Shown: piece by piece, positions 41,930 through 51,077 of the stretch
How positions within the stretch are numbered: position 1 is the stretch's first letter
Layout of the letters: every line of letters begins with the position of its first letter
DNA from: Candidatus Propionivibrio dominans
GTDB lineage: Bacteria; Pseudomonadota; Gammaproteobacteria; Burkholderiales; Rhodocyclaceae
Reading direction: 5' to 3'
Assembly: GCA_016709335.1 (NCBI GenBank)
Contig: JADJNC010000019.1
Coordinates: 1-64,000 of the forward strand
DNA: 64,000 nt
The notes under the pieces: generated by a model
The model's database searches: none
Told to the model about the DNA's origin: nothing
The model's input: only the letters and a program-made list of their open reading frames with translations
Made by a program: the position numbers and the translations under genes

Positions 41930-42829
41930 TCAGCTTTCACCGGCCATTTCGCCACCCAGCGCTTCGAGCAGATCATCGAGCAGGCGCGTGACCTCGCCGG
42001 TCATCAAGGTGAAATCGATGTCGAAACGTTCATCCTCGTTTTCAGCCCGGCCATCGGCTTCTTCCTTGAGAATGTCCAAAAAGCCGAGGCGCTTGATCTG
42101 CAGGTTCTCATTGAGCACAAAGGAGATACGCTCACCCCAGGTCAGCGCCAGTCGTGTCACGATCTTGCCGGCCGCTATATGCTGTCGGATTTCCTCGCCT
42201 TCGAGTGTGTGTTTGACGTAGCGTACCGTCGCCTTTTCGGCCGAACGCAATTCGAGGTCCTGGTCGATGGTGAAACCAACCGGCGCTTCGCCATCGGCTA
42301 CCCAGCCGGTCATCGCCGCCGAAGGCGATTGCCCTGTCTTGAGCAGCCTGACCGGCAGGTTGCCGACCGTTTTGCGCAGATGTTCGAGAAACTCCTCGGC
42401 CCTGGCTGGCGCTACGGCGTCAATGACCAGCCAGCCGTTGACCGGATCGATCCAGCCAAAAGTGGTGCGGCGGCGAATGAAGGCACGCGGCAGCAGTTCG
42501 CCGGTCATCGCATCGCGGAGTTCGCGCATCTCCTTGCGGCCAACGCGGCGACCTTCGTTCTCCTCGATCGCTGTTGCCCGCTCATCGGCAAATTGCCTGA
42601 CTACCGAGGCCGGCAGCAGCTTTTCCTCGATGCCAAGCGCCAGCAGCCACTGCCGGTTGACGGCATGGACGAGCGTGCCAGCGGCGCTCGGCGAGACCCA
42701 GCCGATGCTCCGCGAATCGCCTGCGCCGCAGGGAGCCAGTGTCAGCGTCGATAGCTGTTCTTCAAGTTGACTGGCATTGCTGGCCCGGTTTTTTGGCAGA
42801 CGGTAGATCTGGAGGTTTCTGAACCACAT
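41930..42829 (-). CDS. rdgC: Recombination-associated protein RdgC
   Basis: The 299-residue protein matches RdgC from its MWFRNLQIYRLPKN start through GWVSP and the conserved KREMRELRDAMTGELLPRAF-like region (here GRKEMRELRDAMTGELLPRA). RdgC forms a ring on DNA and limits RecA activity. The 3' end adjoins the GIY-YIG gene. Nothing unusual is visible. Confidence 0.95.
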   Translation of the reverse strand: MWFRNLQIYRLPKNRASNASQLEEQLSTLTLAPCGAGDSRSIGWVSPSAAGTLVHAVNRQWLLALGIEEKLLPASVVRQFADERATAIEENEGRRVGRKEMRELRDAMTGELLPRAFIRRRTTFGWIDPVNGWLVIDAVAPARAEEFLEHLRKTVGNLPVRLLKTGQSPSAAMTGWVADGEAPVGFTIDQDLELRSAEKATVRYVKHTLEGEEIRQHIAAGKIVTRLALTWGERISFVLNENLQIKRLGFLDILKEEADGRAENEDERFDIDFTLMTGEVTRLLDDLLEALGGEMAGES

Positions 42830-42958
42830 GCGGCAGACTCAAAAAAAAAGGGATTATAGGGCTGAATACCAGGCGCAACGGATCGTTTTTATTTTTTTGG
42901 TACGCTTGATTTATTGCGAGTGTTGAATATGGGCTGCCGTGTAGTTCATAATGTCGGC

Positions 42959-43294
42959 ATGAATGATCCACAACCTATTGATCCGCGACGCCGGATTCGA
43001 GAACTTCTTGCCATTCCGGAGCGGGATCGCACCGATGAGCAATGGGATGAACTGAACGAACTCGAAATCCGTACGGCCCCCGGAAACCGTGAGTCAGACC
43101 GGCCGCCGGAGCGGCAGTCTGAGATGCGCCCGGGCATTTCCGGACAGGCTCGTCGCCCCGAACGCAACAAGGGGGTAAATAACAACAGCCCACGCCCGGA
43201 TGGTCGGCCACAGGAAGGAAGACTCGATGGTCGCCCGCCCAAACGACAACATCGTCGGCCGAAACGACCGGTCGAGACCCCTGGTAATAGCTGA
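42959..43294 (+). CDS. Small basic, disordered-looking protein
   Basis: The 111-residue product begins MNDPQPIDPRRRIRELLAIP, has one helical stretch (RTDEQWDELNELEI) and a long Arg/Pro/Gly-rich tail (RPERNKG, RPDGRPQEG, KRQHRRPKRP). The tail suggests nucleic-acid or protein binding by disorder. I do not recognise the family. The ATG at 42959 lacks a clear ribosome binding site; a true terminator follows. Confidence 0.55.
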   Translation: MNDPQPIDPRRRIRELLAIPERDRTDEQWDELNELEIRTAPGNRESDRPPERQSEMRPGISGQARRPERNKGVNNNSPRPDGRPQEGRLDGRPPKRQHRRPKRPVETPGNS

Positions 43295-43317
43295 TGACTT
43301 GACCGCTTGACACCCTG

Positions 43318-43351
43318 AAAAAGCCCGAGTTTGAAAAACTCGGGTTTTTTT
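43318..43351 (+). terminator. Rho-independent terminator
   Basis: CCCGAGTTT (43324-43332) and AAACTCGGG (43336-43344) pair around GAA and are followed by T residues; upstream A residues let it act on both strands, also ending the leftward tonB transcript. Confidence 0.9.
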
Positions 43352-43533
43352 ATGCATTGAATTGACCTGGGAGGCCTGGTGTAGCTGCGAGCCTTGTCCG
43401 GGTGCAGAGGCGAGAACAGTTAACGTGCTGCAGAGCTGAAACCCATTCGGCACAAAATCGACGAACCGGCTGACCTACTCTGGTTCCGTTTGAATTTGCC
43501 GTGCAAAAGGTCTTCCTTTGCCGCAGGCGACGT

Positions 43534-44172
43534 TCAGTTCAGGCGAAATACGAGCGGGATGCGAACCCAGGCCTCGACGGCCTGCTCACCCCGGCGGGCA
43601 GGGACGAAACGCCAGCCACGCACGGCGTCCATGGCCGCCGAGTCGAGGGCGGCGTCGCCGGAACTGGTCGCCAGCTTGAGTTCCCTGGCCTCGCCCCCGG
43701 TACCGATCCGGGCGTCGATGAAAACCGCACCCTCGATACCCCGTCGGCGTGCCGAGGCCGGGTAGGGCGGCGGCGGATTGGCGAGGTAGGCGGCGTTGAA
43801 ACGAGGCGGTTCGAACACGGCCGGCCCAGTGGCTGCGGCTACGACTCCGGATGCCTGAGCGGATGGCAAAGCTTCAGGCGCAGCGACAGGCGGCGCTGGC
43901 GTACTGAACGATGACGTGGGGGTGGCCACCGCCAGCACCGCCGGTCGTCGCGGGACTGGCCGGGGGACGGTTGGTGTCGGCGCGGCGGCTACTGCCCGCG
44001 GCTCGGGTGCGACTGGAGCCATTTCCGGCAATCCCGTCACGGGCCCCTGCAGAGTGGCTACGATGACCGGTAAGGGTTGCGGAGCCAATGACCTGGGATA
44101 CAGTGCCGCCACTGCCGCCACATGGACGGCAATGGAAGCGAGGAGGGCGTAGCGCAGCAGGCGATCCATCAA
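43534..44172 (-). CDS. tonB: TonB energy-transducing protein of the nickel locus
   Basis: The 212-residue protein has one N-terminal membrane helix (about 5-27, LRYALLASIAVHVAAVAALY), a Pro/Ala-rich periplasmic span, and a C-terminal TonB domain (PPPPYPASARRRGIEGAVFI, then DARIGTGGEARELKLATSSG, ending LVFRLN). TonB links proton-motive force to outer-membrane receptors. It follows the receptor gene after eight bases, so it is a dedicated TonB for it; no exbB/exbD is adjacent. Confidence 0.9.
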   Translation of the reverse strand: MMDRLLRYALLASIAVHVAAVAALYPRSLAPQPLPVIVATLQGPVTGLPEMAPVAPEPRAVAAAPTPTVPRPVPRRPAVLAVATPTSSFSTPAPPVAAPEALPSAQASGVVAAATGPAVFEPPRFNAAYLANPPPPYPASARRRGIEGAVFIDARIGTGGEARELKLATSSGDAALDSAAMDAVRGWRFVPARRGEQAVEAWVRIPLVFRLN

Positions 44173-44180
44173 CGGCGGGG

Positions 44181-46262
44181 TCAGAAGCGATGTGACAGGG
44201 TGAGGCGGAAGGTGCGCGGTTCGCTGGGGTGAATGTGGCGGTCGAACACCGGTGCAATTTCGTTCGGCAACTGCGAATCGTACCAGTATTCGATGTCGTT
44301 GACCTCGCGGTCGAATAAATTGTAGACGTCAACCCACACCCGGGTCTGCTTGTCGAGCTTGTAGCCGAGGCGCATGTTGGTGAGCGACGAGCTGGACGAG
44401 CGTACGGAATTGTCCTCGATCAGAGGCCGCGAGCCAAAGTAGCGCAGGCGAATCGAGCCGAACCAGGGGCCGAGGTTGTCGATGGTGACGCCGAGATTGG
44501 CCGTGGCCATCACGGCGCCCGGGATGTAATTGCCGTCCACGCTGTTTTCGCTGAATCGCGCATGCGACCAGGCCAGATCGGCGTCGAAGGCCAGCCAGTC
44601 AACCGGTACGTAGAAGTTGGTCCATTCAACGCCATAGCGGCGTGACGGGCGCGAAGGCTCGGTGGTCCCGGCATCGCCGACGAACAGCAGTTCGGAATCC
44701 ATATTCAGTTGCCACAGGGCCAGCGTCGTCTGCCAGCCCTTGAGCGGTTCGCTGCGCAAGCCGATTTCGTAACCCGTGGTGCGCACCAAGGGGTTGACCG
44801 AATCAACAGGTGTAACGCCGTCTACCGGATCAAGCTTGATGGTTGTTCCACGGGCGTCGTTGGAATGGAAACCCTGGCCATAGTTCAGATAGAGTTCAGT
44901 CCTCCGCCACGGTCCAAGAATCAGGGAAAATTTCGGCGACAGCATCTGGTCACTGGCCTTGCCGGAATTGGCGGCAAGGCTGGAATCGACATCGAAACGG
45001 TAGGTATCGCCACGCAGGCCGACGATGGAACGTAGCCACGGCTTCCAGCGGGTTTCATTCTGAGCCCAGAGGGCCAGGTTTTTCTGGGTGACATCGTCTT
45101 CGCGTACGGTACTCAGCGTGTTCCGCGCCTGGGTGGTGTAAAGCCCTACCGGTCGCAGACGGTCGATACGCCCGTAGACGCCAAAGGAATTTTCTACCGG
45201 CAAGCTGCCCCAGGTGGCAAACAGCGAATGCGAAGCGGCAAAACCGGCATTCTGCCGGCGCTCGGACTGCTTGAACTGATCCCCCGTATCGCAGGTGCCG
45301 CTGTTGGCAAAGTCGTTCAGGCAATACTGGAAGTTGGACCACAGATCGAGGCCAGATTTTACCCACCAGGCATTGGCCTTGCTCTGGCTGTCCTGTCCGC
45401 GCGCCGCCCATTCGCCGGAGAGGCTGTAACGGTGCGTCTCGCCGCCGGTAGTCCGGTCGAGGGTACCAAAACGATCAATCAGGCCGCTGTCGATTGCCCG
45501 TTCGGCCACCTGGTCGGTGGACGTCCACTGGCCGCGATAAGCCATGGCGGTCACGGCGAAACCGTCATTGCGGTTACCCTGGCTGTAGCTCAGCACACCG
45601 TTGAGCTTGCGATAGTTCTCATCGACGACCTACGGGCCATCGTTGTGAAACCATTCGAGGGCATAAAGCAACCGACCGCTACCGACTTCCGGCGATCCCG
45701 CGAGCAGAGCGCGGGCGTATCCGTTCTGACCCACGGTCGCCAGGGCAAGGGTTCCATCGATCTGGCGGAAGTAGTCAATGCGGGCGCTTCCGGCCGACGC
45801 GAAGTCGCCCTCTTCAGCGAAGTACGGTCCCTTGCGGAACGACATGCGCTCGACCAGTTCGGGAATCAGGAAGTTGAGATCGGTATAGCCCTGGCCATGG
45901 GCGTGCGAGGGCATGTTGACCGGCATGCCGCCGACAAAGGTAGCGAAATCGGTGCCGTGATCGAGGTTGAAGCCGCGCAGGAAATACTGGTTGGCCTTGC
46001 CGTCACCGGCGTGCTGGGTAACCATCATTCCCGGAACCATTTCCAGCACTTCGCCCGGTCGCAGGATGGGGACTGCCGCGATGCGCTGGCTGGAAACGAC
46101 GCCCTCGCTCCCGGAAGCAGCAGCCCCCAGCAGATTCTCACTCTGGGCGCGGACCTCGATCGGTGAAAGCAATTGCAGATCTTCCGCTACCGCACGATCC
46201 GCCGTCAAAACGGCGAGACCCACGGCAAACGACAGCGATCCCGGACTGAAACACGTCTTCAT
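44181..46262 (-). pseudogene. TonB-dependent nickel receptor, interrupted by one in-frame TAG
   Basis: A 693-codon frame encodes a TonB-dependent outer-membrane receptor: signal peptide (FAVGLAVLTADRAVA), plug domain (PGEVLEMVPGMMVTQH, then FLRGFNLDHGTDFATFVGG), and a barrel with C-terminal YDSQL and FRLTLSHRF. A single in-frame TAG at 45630-45632 follows YALEWFHNDGP; the expected codon is Trp (TGG). The downstream frame stays open with no drift. Substrate is inferred as nickel from the adjacent nikR. It may be a real amber mutation, a variant, or a sequence error. GGAGGGGG precedes the start. Confidence 0.85.
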
Positions 46263-46271
46263 GCCCCCTCC

Positions 46272-46290
46272 ATGATAATGTGATTATTAT
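46272..46290. promoter_or_regulatory. Palindromic operator in front of the nickel receptor, NikR candidate
   Basis: ATGATAAT-GTG-ATTATTAT is a near-perfect palindrome (one mismatch per arm) ten bases upstream of the receptor start. It overlaps the probable start of transcription, so a repressor bound here would block the gene. nikR next door is the natural candidate, though Fur also binds AT-rich dyads. Confidence 0.55.
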
Positions 46291-46318
46291 TAAAAAAATC
46301 TTACCTGGCCCGGAAAAA

Positions 46319-46338
46319 AATGCCGGCTAACCGGCATT
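46319..46338 (-). terminator. Rho-independent terminator upstream of the receptor
   Basis: On the minus strand AATGCCGG-TTAG-CCGGCATT is a perfect eight-base-pair hairpin followed by seven T residues. It would end transcripts from nikR or its long 3' region before the receptor promoter. Confidence 0.85.
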
Positions 46339-46629
46339 GCTTTTAGTTTCCTTTTGAAATGGCAGCCATCGGTCGGGGCATTATTCTAAACATCCCAGGC
46401 AACCCTGGCCTTGGTGGCCAAAAGCATCAAAGCGCCTGTAATAGCCGGACCGGAACGGGAATTGTCACGGCTTTAAGCGCCACAGTCCGCCATTCGTTGG
46501 CCAGGATTTCAGTCGATTAGTGTGAACAAATTATTCGTTATCATACATCCAGCCCTTGCAGATGAACAAGACTTTTCATTTTGCCGAGCAGGCTTGTCGA
46601 GTCGTTCAATGACTTGCGAAAAGACCCAT
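46339..46629. other. 291-bp non-coding stretch between nikR and the receptor terminator
   Basis: No convincing gene is seen on either strand. It contains small hairpins (CAGGCAACCCTG; GGCC-TTGGT-GGCC). On the minus strand it would be a long nikR 3' region or an untranslated leader ending in the terminator at 46319-46338. I could not match a known riboswitch. Confidence 0.4.
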
Positions 46630-47094
46630 TCAGCAGGCCGGGCGGTAGTGGGTATGGGCTTCACCCGCCTCGTCGTGGGCGTGGTGGTGTTCGGCCTGCA
46701 ACGCGATAACATTCAGTTTCCCGTGACGTACGCCGCTTTCCGCGATCAGGGAATCGGCAAAACGCCGGACGTCGGCGGTCAGGCCTTTCAGAATGACCGA
46801 TTCCAGGCAGTTTTCGTGGTCGAGATGGCTGTGCATGGCCGCCACTGTCAGATCGTGATGAGCATGCTGCAAACCCATCAGCCGCTCGGCCAGTTCGCGT
46901 TCGTGATGGTTATAGACATAGGAGAGATTGGCAACGCAATGACCGGCTGGCGGGTCGCGCTGGCGATCTGTCTCGATGGCGCCACGGATCAGGTCACGCA
47001 CCGCCTCCGAGCGGTTGCTGTAACCGCGTGCGGCAATCAGCTCGTCAAACTGCCTGGCCAGAGTATCGTCAAGCGAAATCGTGAAGCGTTCCAT
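46630..47094 (-). CDS. nikR: Nickel-responsive regulator NikR
   Basis: The 154-residue protein has a ribbon-helix-helix N-terminus (MERFTISLDDTLARQFDELI) and the NikR ACT-like domain. The high-affinity nickel ligands are all present: His77, His88, His90 and Cys96 (HAHH; HSHLDHENC), each one position later than in E. coli. The C-terminal tail is unusually His-rich (AEHHHAHDEAGEAHTHYRPAC), adding possible metal sites. NikR represses nickel uptake when nickel is plentiful; here its target is the receptor next door. Confidence 0.95.
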   Translation of the reverse strand: MERFTISLDDTLARQFDELIAARGYSNRSEAVRDLIRGAIETDRQRDPPAGHCVANLSYVYNHHERELAERLMGLQHAHHDLTVAAMHSHLDHENCLESVILKGLTADVRRFADSLIAESGVRHGKLNVIALQAEHHHAHDEAGEAHTHYRPAC

Positions 47095-47224
47095 GCCACT
47101 TTCCCCCTGAAAAAAGCCGCCTGGCGGGCGACAGCGCTAGTCTTTGAAAGCCGATGTTGAAAATTTGTGAGCAACAAACAGTTATCGTAAAGGCAAGCTG
47201 ATGAAGTATAGCGAGTGCATTGAA

Positions 47225-47944
47225 TCAAGTCGCTGACTCGCCCGCAAGCCAGAGGCATTTCCCACGGCTTTCCTTCTGGATTGCCGCAAGCAGGATCTCG
47301 TGCTGCGCGAGTTCATCTGCACTGGCGCGCATGATGAGCTGTGACCTGCGCTGGTCGCCGTTGTGCGCCTGGTTAGCGCTTTCGGCCTGGCTGGTCTTGT
47401 CGTTGCCAAGTTCCATGATCAGGCTTTCCTGACCCCGGGTCATCGCCATATAAACTTCGGCAAGAATCTCGGCATCGAGGAGGGCACCGTGCAGGGTACG
47501 GTGCGAGTTGTCAACCGCGTAGCGTTCGCAGAGTGCATTGAGGTTGTTCTTCTTGCCGGGATGCAGATCCTTGGCCATGCGCAGGGTGTCGTGTACGCCA
47601 TGACATACGGTTTCGAGCGGTGCCAGGTCGAGCCGGGCGAGTTCGGCATTCAGAAAGCCGACATCGAAAGCGGCGTTGTGAATGATCAGTTCGGCGCCAC
47701 GAACGAAGTCGAGAAAGTCAGCAGCGATATCCGCAAAACGGGGCTTGTCCTGGAGAAATTCGAGGCTGATGCCGTGGACCGAGAGCGCACCGGCGTCGAT
47801 ATCGCGTTCCGGGTTGAGATAGCAATGAAAGTGCCGATCGGTCAGGCGCCGGTTGCGCATTTCGACACAGCCGATTTCGATGATGCGGTGTCCGAGCTTG
47901 TGTTCAAGGCCGGTAGTTTCGGTATCGAGGAATATCTGGCGCAT
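47225..47944 (-). CDS. dnaQ: DNA polymerase III epsilon subunit
   Basis: The 239-residue proofreading exonuclease has ExoI (LDTETTGL), ExoII (HNAAFDVGFL) and ExoIII (HGALLDAEILAEVY) motifs, the DEDDh set. The C-terminal tail contacts the alpha subunit. It follows rnhA on the same strand (24 bp), the third gene of a methyltransferase-rnhA-dnaQ run. Confidence 0.96.
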   Translation of the reverse strand: MRQIFLDTETTGLEHKLGHRIIEIGCVEMRNRRLTDRHFHCYLNPERDIDAGALSVHGISLEFLQDKPRFADIAADFLDFVRGAELIIHNAAFDVGFLNAELARLDLAPLETVCHGVHDTLRMAKDLHPGKKNNLNALCERYAVDNSHRTLHGALLDAEILAEVYMAMTRGQESLIMELGNDKTSQAESANQAHNGDQRRSQLIMRASADELAQHEILLAAIQKESRGKCLWLAGESAT

Positions 47945-47968
47945 GTCGTTTATTTCCGGTCTGGGAGT

Positions 47969-48436
47969 TCAATCATGTACTTTGTTGCGCGCGCTCAGCA
48001 ACTCGTCGATGCCGCGATTGGCCAGCCTGTCGGCGCGTTCATTACCGGGATGTCCGGCATGACCTTTGACCCATATCCACCTGATTTCATGTTGCCTGGC
48101 GAGGCCGTCAAGAAGTTGCCAGAGGTCGGTGTTCTTGACCGGTTTTTTATCGGCGGTGCGCCAGCCATTGCGTTTCCAGTTGTGAATCCATTCGCTGATG
48201 CCTTTTTGTACGTATTGCGAGTCGGTGTGCACGTGCACCGTGCTCGGGCGCTTGAGCGCTTCGAGAGCGCGGATGACCGCGGTCAGTTCCATCCGGTTGT
48301 TGGTGGTGTCCGCCTCGCCGCCCCAGAGTTCCTTCTCAAGCGTAGCGGTCTGCAGGAGAACGCCCCAGCCTCCAGGGCCGGGGTTGCCACGACAGCCGCC
48401 GTCGGCGTAGATATTCAGGCTGTCCTTATTGATCAC
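47969..48436 (-). CDS. rnhA: Ribonuclease HI
   Basis: The 155-residue protein carries all catalytic acidic residues: Asp in [17 protein letters not shown], Glu in NRMELTA, Asp in [10 protein letters not shown], and His/Asp in [16 protein letters not shown]. It cleaves RNA in RNA-DNA hybrids. Its start overlaps the methyltransferase stop by 11 bases. Confidence 0.97.
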   Translation of the reverse strand: MINKDSLNIYADGGCRGNPGPGGWGVLLQTATLEKELWGGEADTTNNRMELTAVIRALEALKRPSTVHVHTDSQYVQKGISEWIHNWKRNGWRTADKKPVKNTDLWQLLDGLARQHEIRWIWVKGHAGHPGNERADRLANRGIDELLSARNKVHD

Positions 48437-49151
48437 GTTGTTCGAATTCCTTTTGGGTCAGGGCCGCGAGCGCCTTGCGTGGCAGTTTTTCCTGGCTCCA
48501 GGGCGGCAGGATGAGGCGCATGCCGCGCACTCGTTTGACCGCGCGCAGGAGATAGACGCCACCGGCAAAACTCCACCAGCGGTCACCGGCGGCTTCCATG
48601 AAATTCCAGCGCTTGAGCCAGCGCTCCTGTTCACAGGGTGGAGCGTAGCAGCCAAAATTCCCGCGATCAACTTCGAAACTGAGCAGTTGCAACCAGTCCT
48701 TGAGGCGCAGAACCGAGATGTAGTCGCCATTCATCGGGAACGCATCGGGGCGATTGGGCAGGCGTCGGCGCAAACCCCAAAGCGAATGCGGGTTGAAGCC
48801 GGTGATCAGCAGTTGCCCGTCCGGGATCAGCACGCGCTCGACTTCACGCAGAATCTGGTGCGGATCGTCGTGGAATTCGAGGATGTGCGGCATCACGACG
48901 AGATCGATGCTGTTCGCCGAGAAGGGCAATTCCCGCAGGTCGCAGAGGACATCGACGGCCCCTGACTCACCGGCGATCTGGCGCAAGGGGATGCGGTTCT
49001 GCGCCAGCAGATCGAATTTCGGCAAGCCAAGCTGGAGCGCGTTGTAACCGAACAGATCGGCAACCATGGTGTCAATCCTGGCCTGTTCCCAGGCCATCAC
49101 ATAGTGCCCTTGCGGCGAGTCGAGCCAGTTATCGATCCCGGGAATTGACAT
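48426..49151 (-). CDS. SAM-dependent methyltransferase
   Basis: The 241-residue protein has a class I methyltransferase core, with the SAM region around [20 protein letters not shown] and [20 protein letters not shown], followed by a helical C-terminus. The substrate is not known. ATG 49151 ([12 protein letters not shown]) has a weak GGAA-type site; a GTG six codons earlier is possible. It heads the operon with rnhA and dnaQ and is divergent from gloB, with 27 bp between starts. Confidence 0.82.
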   Translation of the reverse strand: MSIPGIDNWLDSPQGHYVMAWEQARIDTMVADLFGYNALQLGLPKFDLLAQNRIPLRQIAGESGAVDVLCDLRELPFSANSIDLVVMPHILEFHDDPHQILREVERVLIPDGQLLITGFNPHSLWGLRRRLPNRPDAFPMNGDYISVLRLKDWLQLLSFEVDRGNFGCYAPPCEQERWLKRWNFMEAAGDRWWSFAGGVYLLRAVKRVRGMRLILPPWSQEKLPRKALAALTQKEFEQRDQ

Positions 49152-49178
49152 TTTCCGCAGTTCTTCCACAATCAGGCC

Positions 49179-49940
49179 ATGTTTGACGTCATCAGAATTC
49201 CAGCTTTCAAGGATAACTACATCTGGCTGTTGCGCAAGGGTGCGTCAGCGCTTGTGGTTGACCCCGGCGATGCCCGCCCCGTACTCGAGGTTCTTGAGCG
49301 CGAGGGTTTGACGCTGGAGTTCATCCTTGTCACGCATCACCATGCCGATCATCAGGGGGGTGTGGCGGGTTTGCTGTCCCGTTTTCCGGCCAGGGTATTC
49401 GGTCCGGCGACTGAGTCTATCACAGCCATTACGCAGCCTTTGCACGGGGGAGAAACGATCGGTCTGGAATCTCTGGGCGTCGAGTTTCAAGTTCTCGCCG
49501 TTCCCGGACATACGCTGGGACACATTGCCTACTATGGTTGCGGGTCCTTGTTCTGTGGCGACACGCTGTTTGGGGCCGGCTGCGGGCGGCTGTTTGAGGG
49601 CTCGCCCGCCCAGATGCACCATTCCCTGACGCGACTGGCGGCCTTGCCCGATCTGACCGCCGTTTATTGCGCTCACGAATATACCGAAGCCAACTTGCGT
49701 TTTGCGCTGGCCGTCGAACCCGGCAACAGCGATTTGCTTAAGCGGGTGGATGAAGTGGCTGTGGCGCGCGCCAGGGGATGGGCGACAGTTCCTTCGACGA
49801 TTGCGCTTGAAAAGGCAACGAATCCCTTTTTACGCTGTAGCGAAGCTGAAATTGTCGCCTCAGCTCAGCGCAGGGTCGCGCAGGCGAAAAATTCTCTTGA
49901 AGTATTTACCGTGTTGCGCGAGTGGAAAAACGGCTTCTGA
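49179..49940 (+). CDS. gloB: Hydroxyacylglutathione hydrolase (glyoxalase II)
   Basis: The 253-residue metallo-beta-lactamase fold enzyme has the zinc site THHHADHQGG, later GHTLGHIAYYG and FCGDTLFGAGCGRLFEG, as in glyoxalase II. It hydrolyses S-lactoylglutathione to lactate and glutathione, finishing methylglyoxal detoxification. It is divergent from the methyltransferase operon. Confidence 0.96.
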   Translation: MFDVIRIPAFKDNYIWLLRKGASALVVDPGDARPVLEVLEREGLTLEFILVTHHHADHQGGVAGLLSRFPARVFGPATESITAITQPLHGGETIGLESLGVEFQVLAVPGHTLGHIAYYGCGSLFCGDTLFGAGCGRLFEGSPAQMHHSLTRLAALPDLTAVYCAHEYTEANLRFALAVEPGNSDLLKRVDEVAVARARGWATVPSTIALEKATNPFLRCSEAEIVASAQRRVAQAKNSLEVFTVLREWKNGF

Positions 49941-49959
49941 GCCCCTGTGAATTAATGGA

Positions 49960-50925
49960 TTAGTCCCGAGGGTCAAGCGAACTCGTTTCGCAAACACGAT
50001 TCCGTCCCTCGCGCTTTGCCTTGAGGAGCGCCAGTTCGGCGGCAGCGACGATGTCCTGAGGATCGGTTTCCGGCATTGCCACGGCGGAAGCGACGCCGAA
50101 ACTCGCAGTCAAATGCGCCAAGGGCGTTCCGGAGTGTTCTATGGCCAACTGGCTGATGGCCTGGCGCATCTGCTCTGCAACGAACCTGGCGCCGTTCAGC
50201 GTGGTTCCCGGCAGAACGGCTACAAATTCCTCGCCACCGTAGCGGGCGAGCAGATCGCCTCCACGATCCATGGTGCCGGTCAGGGTCTGTGCGAGCTGGC
50301 ACAGGCGCTCGTCACCGCTCTGGGGGCCGTAGGTGTCGTTGTACAGCTTGAAGAAATCGATGTCGCACATGACAATCGACAGCTCCTCGCCCTGGCGCAT
50401 GGCGCGTCGCCATTCGCGTAACAACACTTCGCCAAAGTGACGGCGATTGGCGATGCCGGTGAGACCATCGAGCGAGGTCAGTCGCTTCAGTTCCTGATTG
50501 GCTGTGTCGAGTTTGCGGGTCAGTGCCAGCAGGTACTGGCGCATCTGGATCGTGCGCTGCATGGAACGAATCTTGGCGGAGAGAATGACTTCGCTGATTG
50601 GCTTGAGGAGAAAATCGTCGCCGCCGGCGGCGATGCTCATCTCGATCTCCTTGTCCTTGTCTTTATCCTTGTTGAGGGAAATCATGAAGATAACCGGCGT
50701 CCAGCTTCCTGGGGGCTCAAGCTGGCGAATCTGGCGGGCGACTTCGTAGCCACCGAGGTCTGGCATGATGACGTCAAGCAGGACCAGATCCGGGCGTTCG
50801 GTTTGAAAGAGATCTATTCCGATTGCCGATGTTTCAGCCGGAATGGGTGTAATGCCAATCGTTCGAATTTGCTCGCAAAGAAGCTGCAGAGTGGCTTTGT
50901 TATCTGCGATGACAAGCGCTTTCAT
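49960..50925 (-). CDS. Response regulator-GGDEF diguanylate cyclase (PleD-like)
   Basis: The 321-residue protein has a receiver domain (phosphoacceptor Asp in LVLLDVIMPD, Lys in LLKPIS) joined to a GGDEF domain with intact GGEEF (YGGEEFVAVLP) and RxxD site (RGGD). All catalytic features are present, so it should make cyclic di-GMP on phosphorylation. A Lys/Asp run (NKDKDKDKEIEMS) in the receiver loop is unusual. No kinase is adjacent. Confidence 0.94.
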   Translation of the reverse strand: MKALVIADNKATLQLLCEQIRTIGITPIPAETSAIGIDLFQTERPDLVLLDVIMPDLGGYEVARQIRQLEPPGSWTPVIFMISLNKDKDKDKEIEMSIAAGGDDFLLKPISEVILSAKIRSMQRTIQMRQYLLALTRKLDTANQELKRLTSLDGLTGIANRRHFGEVLLREWRRAMRQGEELSIVMCDIDFFKLYNDTYGPQSGDERLCQLAQTLTGTMDRGGDLLARYGGEEFVAVLPGTTLNGARFVAEQMRQAISQLAIEHSGTPLAHLTASFGVASAVAMPETDPQDIVAAAELALLKAKREGRNRVCETSSLDPRD

Positions 50926-51077
50926 CCTGATCCCGAAACAAAATTAATGCGTCGAGCGCCATTCTAGCCTGATTGATGAAATAGAGCATCTGCTGAATAC
51001 GCTCTGACGACATTGACGCTTGGAAAATGGCGTGTTCGTGATAAATTCGTACTTCCGAAACAAAGATACGGCGCACT

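Noticed and set aside
45228-46166. Plus-strand open frame across the nickel receptor
   Set aside because: Antisense to a receptor frame that has clear plug and barrel motifs.
46339-46629. Cobalamin or nickel riboswitch
   Set aside because: I looked for the conserved B12-box strings and found none, and cannot show a nickel/cobalt fold by eye.
46509-46712. Minus-strand frame of 67 codons between nikR and the receptor
   Set aside because: It overlaps the nikR 3' end, has no ribosome binding site and low-complexity composition.
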